Shown: positions 1 to 9,122 of the stretch, in pieces
Position numbering within the stretch: the first letter of the stretch is position 1
How the letters are laid out: every line of letters begins with the position of its first letter
Assembly: GCA_024711145.1 (NCBI GenBank)
Contig: JANJTJ010000047.1
Span: 1-32,064, forward strand
Reading direction: 5' to 3'
Length of the DNA: 32,064 nt
DNA from: Balneolales bacterium
GTDB taxonomy: Bacteria > Bacteroidota > Rhodothermia > Balneolales > HLUCCA01
Translations under genes and position numbers: made by a program
The notes under the pieces: model-generated
The model's input: the letters and a program-made list of their open reading frames with translations, nothing else
Databases searched by the model: none
Told to the model about the DNA's origin: nothing

Positions 1-387
1 ATCCAACATCTGATAGGTCTCCGCCAACCGGTATCGGAACAGGGGATTGGCCGAATCGGCCGCCACCAGGTCCTGGTACGCATCGCGGGCTCCCGTCCAA
101 TGCTCGCGCTCAGCCAACAATCCGGCAAACAGCACCCGCGCCGCCCGATGCGTGCTGTCGCGGCCGATCACGGTCTCGGCCATCGATTCGGCCAAACCCG
201 ACTGGCCCGCCTGTCTCAGGGTGCGCGCCATCAGAAACATGAGGTTCAGGTCGTCCGGCCGCCGCGCCCGCGCCAGATGCAAGGCCTCCACGGCCTCATC
301 CAAACGGCCTTCATCGATGAGCGCCAATGCCGTGGAATCGGCCACCGGAGCATGGAATGCGAGCAAAAGTATCAAGGACCATATCAT
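1..387 (-). CDS. TPR-repeat exported protein (3' end cut by window edge)
   Basis: The reading frame is open from an ATG at 387 down to base 1, giving 129 residues with the C-terminus outside the window. The N-terminus (MIWSLILLLAF...) is a short hydrophobic segment with no basic residue, and it looks like a minimal export signal or membrane anchor. Residues from about 18 on form helix pairs of TPR style (DEGRLDEAVEALHLARARRPDD; AGLLAEREHWTGARDAYQDLVAADSANPLFRYRLAET), with repeats of about 34 residues. TPR proteins are protein-protein scaffolds, so no specific partner can be named. The gene lies 33 bases downstream of argS on the same strand, behind an AT-rich islet holding its own -10-like box, so it may be transcribed separately. 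Without the C-terminus an extra domain cannot be excluded. Confidence 0.8.
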   Translation of the reverse strand, partial: MIWSLILLLAFHAPVADSTALALIDEGRLDEAVEALHLARARRPDDLNLMFLMARTLRQAGQSGLAESMAETVIGRDSTHRAARVLFAGLLAEREHWTGARDAYQDLVAADSANPLFRYRLAETYQMLD

Positions 388-393
388 GGTCCC

Positions 394-400
394 TATAATA
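394..400 (-). promoter_or_regulatory. -10-like box for the TPR gene
   Basis: On the minus strand TATTAT occupies 400-395, and its first T is 13 bases before the ATG at 387. This is near the position expected if transcription starts at the start codon. It overlaps the edge of the inverted repeat at 399-414. No clear -35 was seen. Confidence 0.35.
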
Positions 401-414
401 CTAATACGTTAGTA
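399..414. repeat. AT-rich inverted repeat between argS and the TPR gene
   Basis: TACTAA (399-404) and TTAGTA (409-414) are perfect 6-base inverted arms around TACG, in an unusually AT-rich islet within GC-rich DNA. It could be an operator for the TPR gene or a weak argS 3' hairpin. There is no T-run to make it a standard terminator. Confidence 0.35.
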
Positions 415-420
415 GGAAAC

Positions 421-2091
421 CTACATGCTCTCCGGCGCCGAAATGCCGAGTATGCCCAGCCCGTTGCGCAGCACCCGGGCCGTCGCATGCAACAGCCCCG
501 TGCGGGCCGCGGCCAGCGCCGGCGCCTCGCCCAGGATGCGGCAATCGTGGTAGAATTTGTGGAAGGCGACGGCCGTCTCGTTCAGATGATTGATGAGGCG
601 GTGCGGCTCCTTGCTTTCGGCCGCGCTGGAGATGGCGTCCGGAAAAGCGATGAGCTGTTTGATGAGCCCCAGTTCCGACTCGTGCGCGAGCAGACCCAGG
701 TCGGCTTCGGCAGACACGCCGGCTTCTTCCACCTTGCGCAGGATGCTCCGGATGCGGGCATGCGCGTATTGCAGATAGAAGACGGGGTTCTTCTCGCCGG
801 CTTCCTTGGCCTGGGCGATGTCGAATTCCAGGTGGGTGCCCGGCGACCGCATGAGGAAGAAGAAACGGGTGACATCGGCGCCCACCTCATCCATCAATTC
901 GTCCAAGGTCACGAAATTGGCCTTTCGCGTACTCATCTTGAAGGGCTTGCCGTCCTGCACAATGGTCACGAACTGGTACACCAGCACGTCCACTTTTTGC
1001 TCGTCGTAGCCCAGGGCCTTGAGGGCGGACAACACATCGGGGTAGGTAGCGATGTGGTCGGCGCCGAAGATGTCCACGCACCGGTCGTACTTCCGCTCGA
1101 GCTTGTTCACGTGGTAGGCGATGTCGGGCAGGCGGTAGGTGGGCTCGCCGGTGCTTTTCACGAGCACGGTGTCTTTCTCCTTGCCGAATGCGGTGGTGCG
1201 GTACCAGACCGCGCCGTCCTGGTCATATACCAGGTCTTTGGCACGGAGGCCGTCGAGCACGCGCTCCAGGGAGCCGTCGCGGTACAGGTCGTCTTCGTTG
1301 AAGAAGCTGTCCATGCGGATCTGCATGCGGTCCAGGGTGCGCTGGATGTCGGCGAAGATGAGCTCTTCTGCGATGGCCTTGAAGGAGGGGTCGTCCTGGC
1401 TCACATCGGTGCGCACCCCATGGCGCGACACATACTCCCGGGCGATATCGCGGATGTAATCGCCTTCGTAGCCGCCCTCGGGAAAGTGGAAGGGATGCGA
1501 GAAGCGGATCTCCACGCCATCGCCGACCCCACCACCCAGGTCCACGCTGAGTTCGTGGTAGCGTGCGGCCACGCTTTCGCCAAGCACGCGCATCTGGCGG
1601 CCGGCGTTGTTGAAATAATACTCGCGGGTGACCTCGGCGCCGATCCATTCGAACAGGCGGGCCAGGGTGTCGCCGAGTACGGCGTTGCGGCCATGCCCCA
1701 CCGTGAGCGGACCCGTGGGGTTGGCGCTCACGAACTCGACCAGTACTTTTTTGCCGGCCCAGGCGGCGGTTTTGCCGAAATCGGGTTGATCGAGGATGGC
1801 CCGTACCTGGTGCTGCAACCAACCGGCGGCGAACCGGAAGTTGATGAAGCCGGGCCCGGCGATTTCCAGTGCCGCCACACGGGCATCGTCCTTGGGAAAC
1901 GCATCCACCAGCTCCTGGGCCACCTGGCGCGGGTTTTTGCCCACGGACTTGGACAGCACCAGGGCCAGGTTGGTGGCGGCATCGCCATGCTCGGGCAGGC
2001 GGGGTTTGTCAATCTGAGGAGTGGGGATGGCGGCACCCGGGTACAGGCGGGCGGCGGTTTCGGACAGCGTGGCGGAGAGATAGGCGTGCAT
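421..2091 (-). CDS. argS: Arginyl-tRNA synthetase
   Basis: This class I aminoacyl-tRNA synthetase charges tRNA-Arg with arginine in the cytosol. The 556-residue protein has the N-terminal ArgRS additional domain (about 1-85). The HIGH-type ATP motif is TVGHG at 130-134, preceded by the family-typical VEFVSANPTGPL. KMSTRK, the KMSKS equivalent, is at 385-390, and a helical DALR anticodon-binding domain forms the C-terminus. The length is normal for the family. A TTG two codons further upstream is possible, but the ATG at 2091 gives the usual N-terminus (MHAYLSATLSETAA). TACCTTTG lies only three bases before this ATG, suggesting little or no leader. The gene is divergent from the DUF3857 pair. 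Confidence 0.97.
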   Translation of the reverse strand: MHAYLSATLSETAARLYPGAAIPTPQIDKPRLPEHGDAATNLALVLSKSVGKNPRQVAQELVDAFPKDDARVAALEIAGPGFINFRFAAGWLQHQVRAILDQPDFGKTAAWAGKKVLVEFVSANPTGPLTVGHGRNAVLGDTLARLFEWIGAEVTREYYFNNAGRQMRVLGESVAARYHELSVDLGGGVGDGVEIRFSHPFHFPEGGYEGDYIRDIAREYVSRHGVRTDVSQDDPSFKAIAEELIFADIQRTLDRMQIRMDSFFNEDDLYRDGSLERVLDGLRAKDLVYDQDGAVWYRTTAFGKEKDTVLVKSTGEPTYRLPDIAYHVNKLERKYDRCVDIFGADHIATYPDVLSALKALGYDEQKVDVLVYQFVTIVQDGKPFKMSTRKANFVTLDELMDEVGADVTRFFFLMRSPGTHLEFDIAQAKEAGEKNPVFYLQYAHARIRSILRKVEEAGVSAEADLGLLAHESELGLIKQLIAFPDAISSAAESKEPHRLINHLNETAVAFHKFYHDCRILGEAPALAAARTGLLHATARVLRNGLGILGISAPESM

Positions 2092-2094
2092 CCC

Positions 2095-2102
2095 CAAAGG
2101 TA
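2095..2102 (-). promoter_or_regulatory. -10/-7 box TACCTTTG for argS
   Basis: TACCTTTG reads on the minus strand from 2102 to 2095 and matches the Bacteroidota -7 consensus TAnnTTTG exactly. Its first T is 11 bases before the argS ATG, so the transcript would begin at or next to the start codon. No TTTG was found at the -33 position. Confidence 0.45.
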
Positions 2103-2110
2103 CGGAGGGC

Positions 2111-2142
2111 TTTGCAGATGCGGGGGCTTCGCCCTATGTTGC
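2111..2142 (+). promoter_or_regulatory. Candidate promoter for the DUF3857 gene pair
   Basis: TTTG at 2111-2114, 20 bases, then TATGTTGC at 2135-2142 resembles the Bacteroidota pattern TTTG-N~19-TAnnTTTG. The expected start near 2149 would leave a leader of about 24 bases before the ATG at 2173. Confidence 0.35.
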
Positions 2143-2172
2143 CTGCGAACCTACCAATCATCCCCCATCCGC

Positions 2173-4167
2173 ATGCATACTCTTCGCTCCATCCGCTTCC
2201 TTTTGGGCCTGCTATCGGCCCTCTGCATCTGGCCGGCTACGAGCTCGGGCCAAGTCCAACATCGCGAACTACGTTGGGGTCGCATCCCCGATGAGCATCT
2301 GGCAATGCGGGATTTTCCCGCCGATACCTTGGCCAGTGCCGTGTATTTGGCGGATCACGGCGAGGTGTACATCACCACCGATTTCAAGCTTCGGTTCACG
2401 CGTCATTTCCGCATCAAGGTGTTGGATGAGCGTGGGTTGGAGTATGGGGACTTCCGGATCACCTACTACAGCAAGGACGGTGCCCAGCGCATTCATGAAA
2501 TCCGGGCTCAGACCATCAACCCCGGAGATGGGCGCCGGCCCGACATCAAACGCTTGGGCCGGCGGGATTTCAGAACCGAAAACATCGACGACCGGTACTC
2601 CAGCACGGTGTTCACGCTACCCGATGTGCAGCCCGGGTCGGTACTGGAAGTGGAATACACCATGATATCGGACACACCCTTCTTTTTGAGCGATTGGGCC
2701 TTCCAGAAAGAGATTCCGGTTATGTATTCGCAATTCCGCGCATTCTTGCCGAATCCGCTCACCTACAGCCGGGTGTTCCAGGCGGCTTTACCCCTTGCCG
2801 TGCAGGATGTATCGACCTATTACGCAACAGACCGCCGCGACATCTACCTGGACGGGTTGGGTGGGCAGGTGTACACCTGGGGCATGGAAGATGTGCCCGC
2901 ACTGAGGGATGAACCCTTCGTGGCGGCCTTGGACAACCATCGTTCGGTCATGCGGTTCCAGTTGGCGCGGGTCGCTTTTGCGGGGTCGCCAGCGCGCACC
3001 ATACTGACCGATTGGAATTCCCTCAAAGAGGATGTTCTGAAAGGAGATATGGGCAGGCATTTGAGGCCCCGGCGGGAGTGGCGCGACGTGGTGAGGCAGG
3101 TGGTTCCGGAAGGCGCGGCCGACGAGCTCAAGGCCCGGCTTCTGTTCCGGCATGTGGCCGATTTGCCGGGTAACAACCGGCTTTCCTTTGTTGCCGATAC
3201 CGACCCGGAAAACGTATTGACCGGAACCCCGGGCAACTCGGCCAGCAAAGCCCTGTTATTGGTTGGTCTGCTGCGTGAAGCCGGTCTGGAGGCGAATCCG
3301 GTATTGGTCAGTACCCGGTCGAACGGGTTGGTGCGGTGGGAGTATCCCCTGATCAATCAATTCAACCACATGGTGGTCGAATTGAAGATCGGTAACAAGG
3401 ATTGGTTGTTGGACCCTCTCGACGCCTACCAGCCCTTCGGCGTGCTCTCCTTCCAATCCCTGAACGACAAAGGCCTGGCCATGGCTCCCGGCCCATACCG
3501 GCTTGTGAGCCTGGAGCCCACCGAGGGCATCCGGATCCGGAGCCAGATGAATCTGGCACCCGATTCGACCTTGGGGGTAACCGGTACCTTGCAATTCCTG
3601 CTGGACGGGTATGCGGCCGTGGGTGTACGGCGGACATTGAAACAAGCCACCGACCAGGACCAATACATTCACGAACAGTATCTGAGCGACATCCCCGGGG
3701 CGGTCCGGTTGAGCCATTCCATAACCGGATTGGACCATGCCGATTCGACCTTGATGGTTATGGTGGACTTCCGGAGCGACCAACTGCTGCAAGATGCGGG
3801 CGACCTCCTGCTCATGGATGTGGTGCTGTTCAATCGGGTGAAGGCCAATCCGTTCCTGAGGCCCAACCGGCGATTCCCGGTCGATTTCGGCACCACGCAA
3901 GACTACCAGTTCGTATTGAATGTAACTCCTCCGGCCGGTTTCGAATTGGAAACGCTTCCTCCCCCCGCACGGACCTCGCTCCGACAGGACGCCCAGTTCC
4001 TCATGCAAGCCGTTCGGACACCAGACAGGGGTGCGGTTATCAGCAGCCAATTGCGCTTCCGCAAGCCGGTGTATTCGACCAGCGATTACGCCCCATTGCG
4101 CGAGTTTTACGACCGTGTGGCCACTGCGCATCAATCCCAATTGCTGTTCAAGCGGGTGGAACCTTGA
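2173..4167 (+). CDS. Exported DUF3857 / inactive transglutaminase-fold protein
   Basis: The 664-residue protein begins with a standard signal peptide (MHTLRSIRFLLGLL... cleaved near SSG-Q at about 26), then a DUF3857 beta-rich domain (about 50-230). A transglutaminase-like domain follows (about 290-430). The catalytic Cys is missing: the usual GxCK stretch reads GNSASK, with Ser356 in the region. His399 (FNHMVVE) and Asp414 (LLDP) are kept. This Cys-less form is known in Bacteroidota members of the family and implies a binding rather than an enzymatic role. A long beta-rich C-terminus follows. The function of the family is not established. The ATG at 2173 was chosen because it opens the signal peptide; the frame extends far upstream across argS, but only as antisense. 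The stop overlaps the next start by one base. Confidence 0.9.
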   Translation: MHTLRSIRFLLGLLSALCIWPATSSGQVQHRELRWGRIPDEHLAMRDFPADTLASAVYLADHGEVYITTDFKLRFTRHFRIKVLDERGLEYGDFRITYYSKDGAQRIHEIRAQTINPGDGRRPDIKRLGRRDFRTENIDDRYSSTVFTLPDVQPGSVLEVEYTMISDTPFFLSDWAFQKEIPVMYSQFRAFLPNPLTYSRVFQAALPLAVQDVSTYYATDRRDIYLDGLGGQVYTWGMEDVPALRDEPFVAALDNHRSVMRFQLARVAFAGSPARTILTDWNSLKEDVLKGDMGRHLRPRREWRDVVRQVVPEGAADELKARLLFRHVADLPGNNRLSFVADTDPENVLTGTPGNSASKALLLVGLLREAGLEANPVLVSTRSNGLVRWEYPLINQFNHMVVELKIGNKDWLLDPLDAYQPFGVLSFQSLNDKGLAMAPGPYRLVSLEPTEGIRIRSQMNLAPDSTLGVTGTLQFLLDGYAAVGVRRTLKQATDQDQYIHEQYLSDIPGAVRLSHSITGLDHADSTLMVMVDFRSDQLLQDAGDLLLMDVVLFNRVKANPFLRPNRRFPVDFGTTQDYQFVLNVTPPAGFELETLPPPARTSLRQDAQFLMQAVRTPDRGAVISSQLRFRKPVYSTSDYAPLREFYDRVATAHQSQLLFKRVEP

Positions 4168-6041
4168 TGATCCTGATCCTGCTTTGGGCGTTGGCCATCG
4201 ACCCACCCGATTTCCGCATCGCCCGTTCCATACCGGCCGAACTGACCCACAATGTGGATGCCGTTCTTCGCCATCACAACCAGGTCTTCACCCATCGCGG
4301 GGCCGGTCAGGGAACCATGACCGTAACGCGGGTCGTGACCGTGTTGAATGCGGACGGCAGGCAGTATGCCGACCTTGTCCATCATTACAACGCATTCTCT
4401 TCCGTTCGGGACATTTCCGGAACCTTGTATGATGCGGATGGAAAGGTCCTGAGGCGGCTCCGGAACCGGGACATCATCGATCGGAAAGCCTTCGATTCGG
4501 GCACCCTGATGTCGGATATCCGCTTGAAACATGGTTCGGCACGGCATACCGTCTATCCATACACCGTGGAATGGACCTATGAAGTGCGTTACACCGGGTT
4601 CGTGGACTTCCCTTATTGGAACACCACCTACGGCCGCATGGCTTTGGAATGGGCCCGGTACGAGGTGGTCACCCAACCGGGCACGCCGGTCCAGTGGGCA
4701 TGGACCAACGGCGGGCCCGAGCCGGAAATCAGCCGCGATGAGCGCAAGGAGCAGCATGTATGGACCCTTCGCAACCGGTTGCCGCGGGATTTGCAGCCTT
4801 TGTCATCGGGGGCCTTGGCACGTTCATACCTGGTGGTCAATTCCCCTCTGTTCCGCATGCAGGAAGCGGGCACGTTGGACAGTTGGCAAGCCTTCGGCAC
4901 CTGGAGCCATCGCTTGTGGTTGGACAGACAGACCCTGCCGGCCGAAGAGATCGCCCAAGTCCGTTCGATGACCGCCACTGCGGCCGACACCCGCGAAAAA
5001 GTGGCCATCATCTATCGGTATATGCAATCCCAGACCCGGTATGTGAGCATCCAGCTCGGGTTGGGTGGTTGGCAGACCGAAACCGCAGCGGCTACTTCGG
5101 TCAGCAAATATGGCGATTGCAAAGCGCTGACCAACTACATGATGGCGTTGCTGAAGGCCGTAGGTATCGACTCGCATCCGGTGTTGATCAATCGTGGGCA
5201 CGACGAATCGGACCTGTTCACCGGTTTCGCGCACAACCGCTTCAACCATGTCATTCTTCAGGTCCGGTTGGACGATGTCGAAACCATGTACTTGGAGTGT
5301 ACCAGTAAAACCTACCCTCCGGGGTACTTGGGGTCAGACAACGCCGCCCGCCAAGGGTTGCTCATCCTGCCTGATGGGGGCCGATTGGTAACGATTCCGG
5401 ACGCCGCCGCCGAACAGAACCGCCAGACCCGGGTCATCGATTTGGAGGTCAGCAACCTGGGTTCCGCCACGGCAACGGTAGATACCCGGTACACCGGCTT
5501 CCAACACGAACGGTTTCGGTACATCCAGCACGAACTGAATGCCCGCGACCGCGACATGGCCATCCGGAACCAGGTCGCCGTGCCGGGTCAGACCATTACC
5601 GCGATCGGGTTGGAGGTGGACCCGGCCACCGACCAGGCGCGGATCCAAGCCCGATTCGGCATTTCCCGGTTCGGTTCATGGGCAGGTGGGCGGCTCATAC
5701 TGGCACCCAATCTGCTCGAGCGGCCCAAGTTCAGTACCCCGCCGGTAGAAAACCGGGTGGACCCCATCGATCTCGGATATGCCTACGAAGACACGGACAC
5801 CGTCCGGATCCGGATTCCTGAAGGGTTGAGGCCGGACCCCCTGCCCGAACCGATCCGATTGGAAACCGATTTCGGGTCGTACACGGTGGATTATGCGTTC
5901 GAAAACGGGCTGTTCCTCTTCGTGCGCCGGTTGCGGATCGACCGGTACCGGTTGGAAGCCGAGCGGTATGCCGATGTGCGCGCCTTCCTGACCGCGGTCA
6001 CGACCACCGACTCCCGACGCGTGGTGTTCGTTCGGAACTGA
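4167..6041 (+). CDS. DUF3857 / transglutaminase-like protein with intact catalytic Cys
   Basis: The 624-residue protein has an N-terminal DUF3857 domain (about 20-200) and a transglutaminase-like core (about 260-380). Cys318 lies in YGDCKAL, His361 in FNHVIL and Glu377 in YLECTSK, the usual acidic position of this subfamily. It may therefore be an active peptidase, amidase or cross-linking enzyme, but the substrate is unknown. The start MILILLWALAIDPPD is a very short hydrophobic leader without a basic residue, so export is likely but atypical. The ATG shares its A with the preceding TGA (TGATG), so the two are probably translationally coupled. The Cys-less and Cys-containing pair suggests partners acting on the same envelope substrate. 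The stop lies four bases from the convergent radC stop. Confidence 0.9.
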   Translation: MILILLWALAIDPPDFRIARSIPAELTHNVDAVLRHHNQVFTHRGAGQGTMTVTRVVTVLNADGRQYADLVHHYNAFSSVRDISGTLYDADGKVLRRLRNRDIIDRKAFDSGTLMSDIRLKHGSARHTVYPYTVEWTYEVRYTGFVDFPYWNTTYGRMALEWARYEVVTQPGTPVQWAWTNGGPEPEISRDERKEQHVWTLRNRLPRDLQPLSSGALARSYLVVNSPLFRMQEAGTLDSWQAFGTWSHRLWLDRQTLPAEEIAQVRSMTATAADTREKVAIIYRYMQSQTRYVSIQLGLGGWQTETAAATSVSKYGDCKALTNYMMALLKAVGIDSHPVLINRGHDESDLFTGFAHNRFNHVILQVRLDDVETMYLECTSKTYPPGYLGSDNAARQGLLILPDGGRLVTIPDAAAEQNRQTRVIDLEVSNLGSATATVDTRYTGFQHERFRYIQHELNARDRDMAIRNQVAVPGQTITAIGLEVDPATDQARIQARFGISRFGSWAGGRLILAPNLLERPKFSTPPVENRVDPIDLGYAYEDTDTVRIRIPEGLRPDPLPEPIRLETDFGSYTVDYAFENGLFLFVRRLRIDRYRLEAERYADVRAFLTAVTTTDSRRVVFVRN

Positions 6042-6045
6042 GCCC

Positions 6046-6750
6046 TCACCACCCGGCGAGCGAGCCTTGCATGCGCAGGCTCAGGTGGTCGTGCCCGGCG
6101 ATGATCACATGGTCTTCGAGCAGGACGCCCATCAGATGGCCCACTTCGATGAGGCGTTTGGTGAGGGCCAGGTCGGCTTCGGAAGCCCTCAGGTTCCCGC
6201 TCGGGTGGTTGTGGACCACAATCACCGAATGGGCGTCGTTCAGGATGGCCTGGCGCATCACCTCGGCGGGGTCCACGATGGTGGCCGTCTGCCCACCCAC
6301 CGAAATGCGCTCGTAGCCGATGAGCACTTTGCGGGCGTTCAGGAAACTGACGATGAACACCTCCTTTCGCTGGTCGCGCAGGGTGGGACCGAAATACCGT
6401 GCCACATCCTGAGGGGTGCGGAACTGTATCGTCGATCCCGGTTCCCAGCGCTCCAGCCGGCGGGCCAGCTCCAGAGCGGCTTCCAGCGTTACCGCTTTCA
6501 CCGCTCCCACCCCGGGCATCGTTTTGAGGTGGAGCCATCCGCGCCGTGCCATTCTGTGCAACCCGCCCGATTGTTCCAACAACAGGCGGGAGGTTTCCAC
6601 CACATTGCAGCCCGGGCGGCCCGTGCGCAGCAGGATGGCGATCAATTCGGCTTCCGACAATGCCTCGGAGCCGAGTCGCATGAGTTTTTCGCGCGGTTGT
6701 TCATCGGCAGGCAGGTCGCGCACCATTCCCGCCTTGATCGAGGTTTCCAT
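6046..6750 (-). CDS. radC: RadC / JAB-domain protein (MPN+ family)
   Basis: The 234-residue protein has an N-terminal helix-hairpin-helix region (about 20-100, LGSEALSEAELIAILLRTG and MPGVGAVKAVTL) and a C-terminal JAMM metalloprotease-like domain. Its metal motif is intact: His180 and His182 in HNHPSGN, then Asp193. The length is normal for RadC. The old DNA-repair role is doubtful in the literature, and the biochemical function of the family remains uncertain. It is the last gene of a minus-strand run (histidine kinase, amn, GNAT, radC), 24 bases after the GNAT stop. No separate promoter box was recognised. Confidence 0.95.
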   Translation of the reverse strand: METSIKAGMVRDLPADEQPREKLMRLGSEALSEAELIAILLRTGRPGCNVVETSRLLLEQSGGLHRMARRGWLHLKTMPGVGAVKAVTLEAALELARRLERWEPGSTIQFRTPQDVARYFGPTLRDQRKEVFIVSFLNARKVLIGYERISVGGQTATIVDPAEVMRQAILNDAHSVIVVHNHPSGNLRASEADLALTKRLIEVGHLMGVLLEDHVIIAGHDHLSLRMQGSLAGW

Positions 6751-6774
6751 ACCTCTACAAGGCGGTTCGAGCGC

Positions 6775-7223
6775 TTACCTGACCGAACTTTCGTTCCGGA
6801 ATCGGTGCATTTTGAAATGCGGCCCGAATACGGGCACCTCGAACCGCTCGCCCACCACCACCCACCCGTACCGGGCATAGAAGGGCACGGCTTTCTCGCG
6901 GGCGTTGCACCAGAATTCGGTGGCATGGCCGCTTCCGGCCGCTTCCGTTTCGGCGTAATCCAACAAGGCCCCTCCCCAACCGGAGCCCCGGTAGTCCGGG
7001 TCGGTGGCCATACCCCGCAATTGCCAGGCATTCCGCCCTTCCCATTGGCTTTTCAACAACGTGAGGCAGGCTACCACACGGTCGCCGTCGAATGCGGCGT
7101 AATGCCGGGTGTCCGGATGATAGTCCTCCGGAAAAAACGCCGTTTCGAACGGCAACCCGGCCCGCAGCACCCGATGCCGCAGCGGACGGATGGTGTCGGC
7201 ATCCACAACTCGGCACGTCCGCA

Positions 7224-7224
<1 letters not shown>
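6775..7224 (-). CDS. GNAT-family N-acetyltransferase
   Basis: This is a 149-residue single-domain GNAT enzyme that would transfer an acetyl group from acetyl-CoA to an unknown amine. The CoA-binding stretch is recognisable at about 80-105 (QLRGMATDPDYRGSGWGGALLDYAE), with the R-G-x-G-x-G/A pyrophosphate loop. It is followed by the C-terminal AVPFYARYGW segment typical of the fold. The ATG at 7224 overlaps the TGA of the AMP nucleosidase gene by one base, which indicates coupling. A longer upstream frame exists but would run inside amn. The substrate cannot be predicted. Confidence 0.88.
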
Positions 7225-8375
<1,151 letters not shown>

Positions 8376-8378
8376 GGG

Positions 8379-8386
8379 ATAAAATA
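8379..8386 (-). promoter_or_regulatory. -10-like box TATTTTAT for amn
   Basis: TATTTTAT reads on the minus strand from 8386 to 8379, three bases before the ATG, with its first T at -11. A TTTG lies 14 bases further upstream, which is shorter than the usual spacing. A leaderless or near-leaderless transcript is suggested. Confidence 0.35.
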
Positions 8387-8421
8387 CCCCAGCTTCCGGC
8401 CAAATCCTTCCCGAAATGGAT

Positions 8422-9117
8422 TCAGCCGCGCAGGGGCAACCGCAAGCGCATCGTGGTGCCCACGGCATCGTCCCATTCCAACGTGGCCCCGATCTGTTCC
8501 GACAACATTCCGATGAGTTGGGTGCCCATGCCGGTACCATGCAGGGCCGGCGCAGAGCGGCCCACTCCGTCGTCGGCCACCTCCAGCAGGATGCCGTCGG
8601 GCCGGCGCTCCAGCCCGACCCGCACCGTACCCGCCCGGCCCATCGGAAACGCGTACTTGGTCACGTTCGTGAGGGCTTCGTTCATGATGATGCCGATGGA
8701 GACCGACAGGTTGGTGGGGTATTCCACCGCGTCGAAGCGGGTTTCCACCCGCACGCCGGGCCGGCGCATGCGCATGGGGTCCAGGATCTCGGCAGAGATG
8801 GTGGCCAGATAGGTATCCAGCTGCAGGGATGCGATCGTTTCGTCGAATTCGAGATGGCGGTACAGATCGGAAATGGTCATCACGCGGGAGCGCAGATCCG
8901 CCAGCACCTGCACCGCGGTGGGATGTTCCACGGCATCCATTTCCAAATCGATCAGGCTCACGATGGTGGCGAAGCTGTTGCGGATGCGGTGCTGCAGCTC
9001 CTTCAACATCACTTGGGGTGCGGTTTCCACGCGGATATCTTGAACAGTTTGAAGTATGGGCGACCTCGACGACGAATGACTATGCTCGGCGCAATGTACG
9101 TTTGTCGCACGCCCCAA
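8422..9117 (-). CDS. Soluble HisKA_2-type sensor histidine kinase
   Basis: The frame gives 231 residues from a TTG at 9117. GTG at 9030 and ATG at 9009 are alternative starts. The phospho-acceptor His43 lies in ELQHRIRNSFATIVSLI, the H-box style of the HisKA_2/HWE group. The N box is NEALTNVTKYAF, and the ATP lid carries DDGVGR and GTGMGTQLI. No transmembrane segment, PAS, GAF or receiver domain is present, so the kinase must sense through a partner or a very short N-terminus. No response regulator lies nearby. It begins five bases after the stop of the M20 gene if the TTG is used. The kinase core is clear; the start is not. Confidence 0.82.
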   Translation of the reverse strand: MGRATNVHCAEHSHSSSRSPILQTVQDIRVETAPQVMLKELQHRIRNSFATIVSLIDLEMDAVEHPTAVQVLADLRSRVMTISDLYRHLEFDETIASLQLDTYLATISAEILDPMRMRRPGVRVETRFDAVEYPTNLSVSIGIIMNEALTNVTKYAFPMGRAGTVRVGLERRPDGILLEVADDGVGRSAPALHGTGMGTQLIGMLSEQIGATLEWDDAVGTTMRLRLPLRG

Positions 9118-9122
9118 TCAAA

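Noticed and set aside
394-399. TATAAT on the plus strand, pointing into argS antisense
   Set aside because: It lies in a short AT-rich patch, has no -35 and no plus-strand gene follows. The minus-strand reading fits the TPR gene better.
100-2172. Long plus-strand open frame running upstream of the first DUF3857 gene
   Set aside because: It is antisense to argS, His/Val/Gly-rich and without domain character. The real gene starts at the signal peptide at 2173.
3238-3246. Missing Cys in the first DUF3857 protein as a pseudogene sign
   Set aside because: The frame is intact, other active-site positions are kept, and Cys-less members are common in this family, so it is treated as a functional pseudoenzyme.
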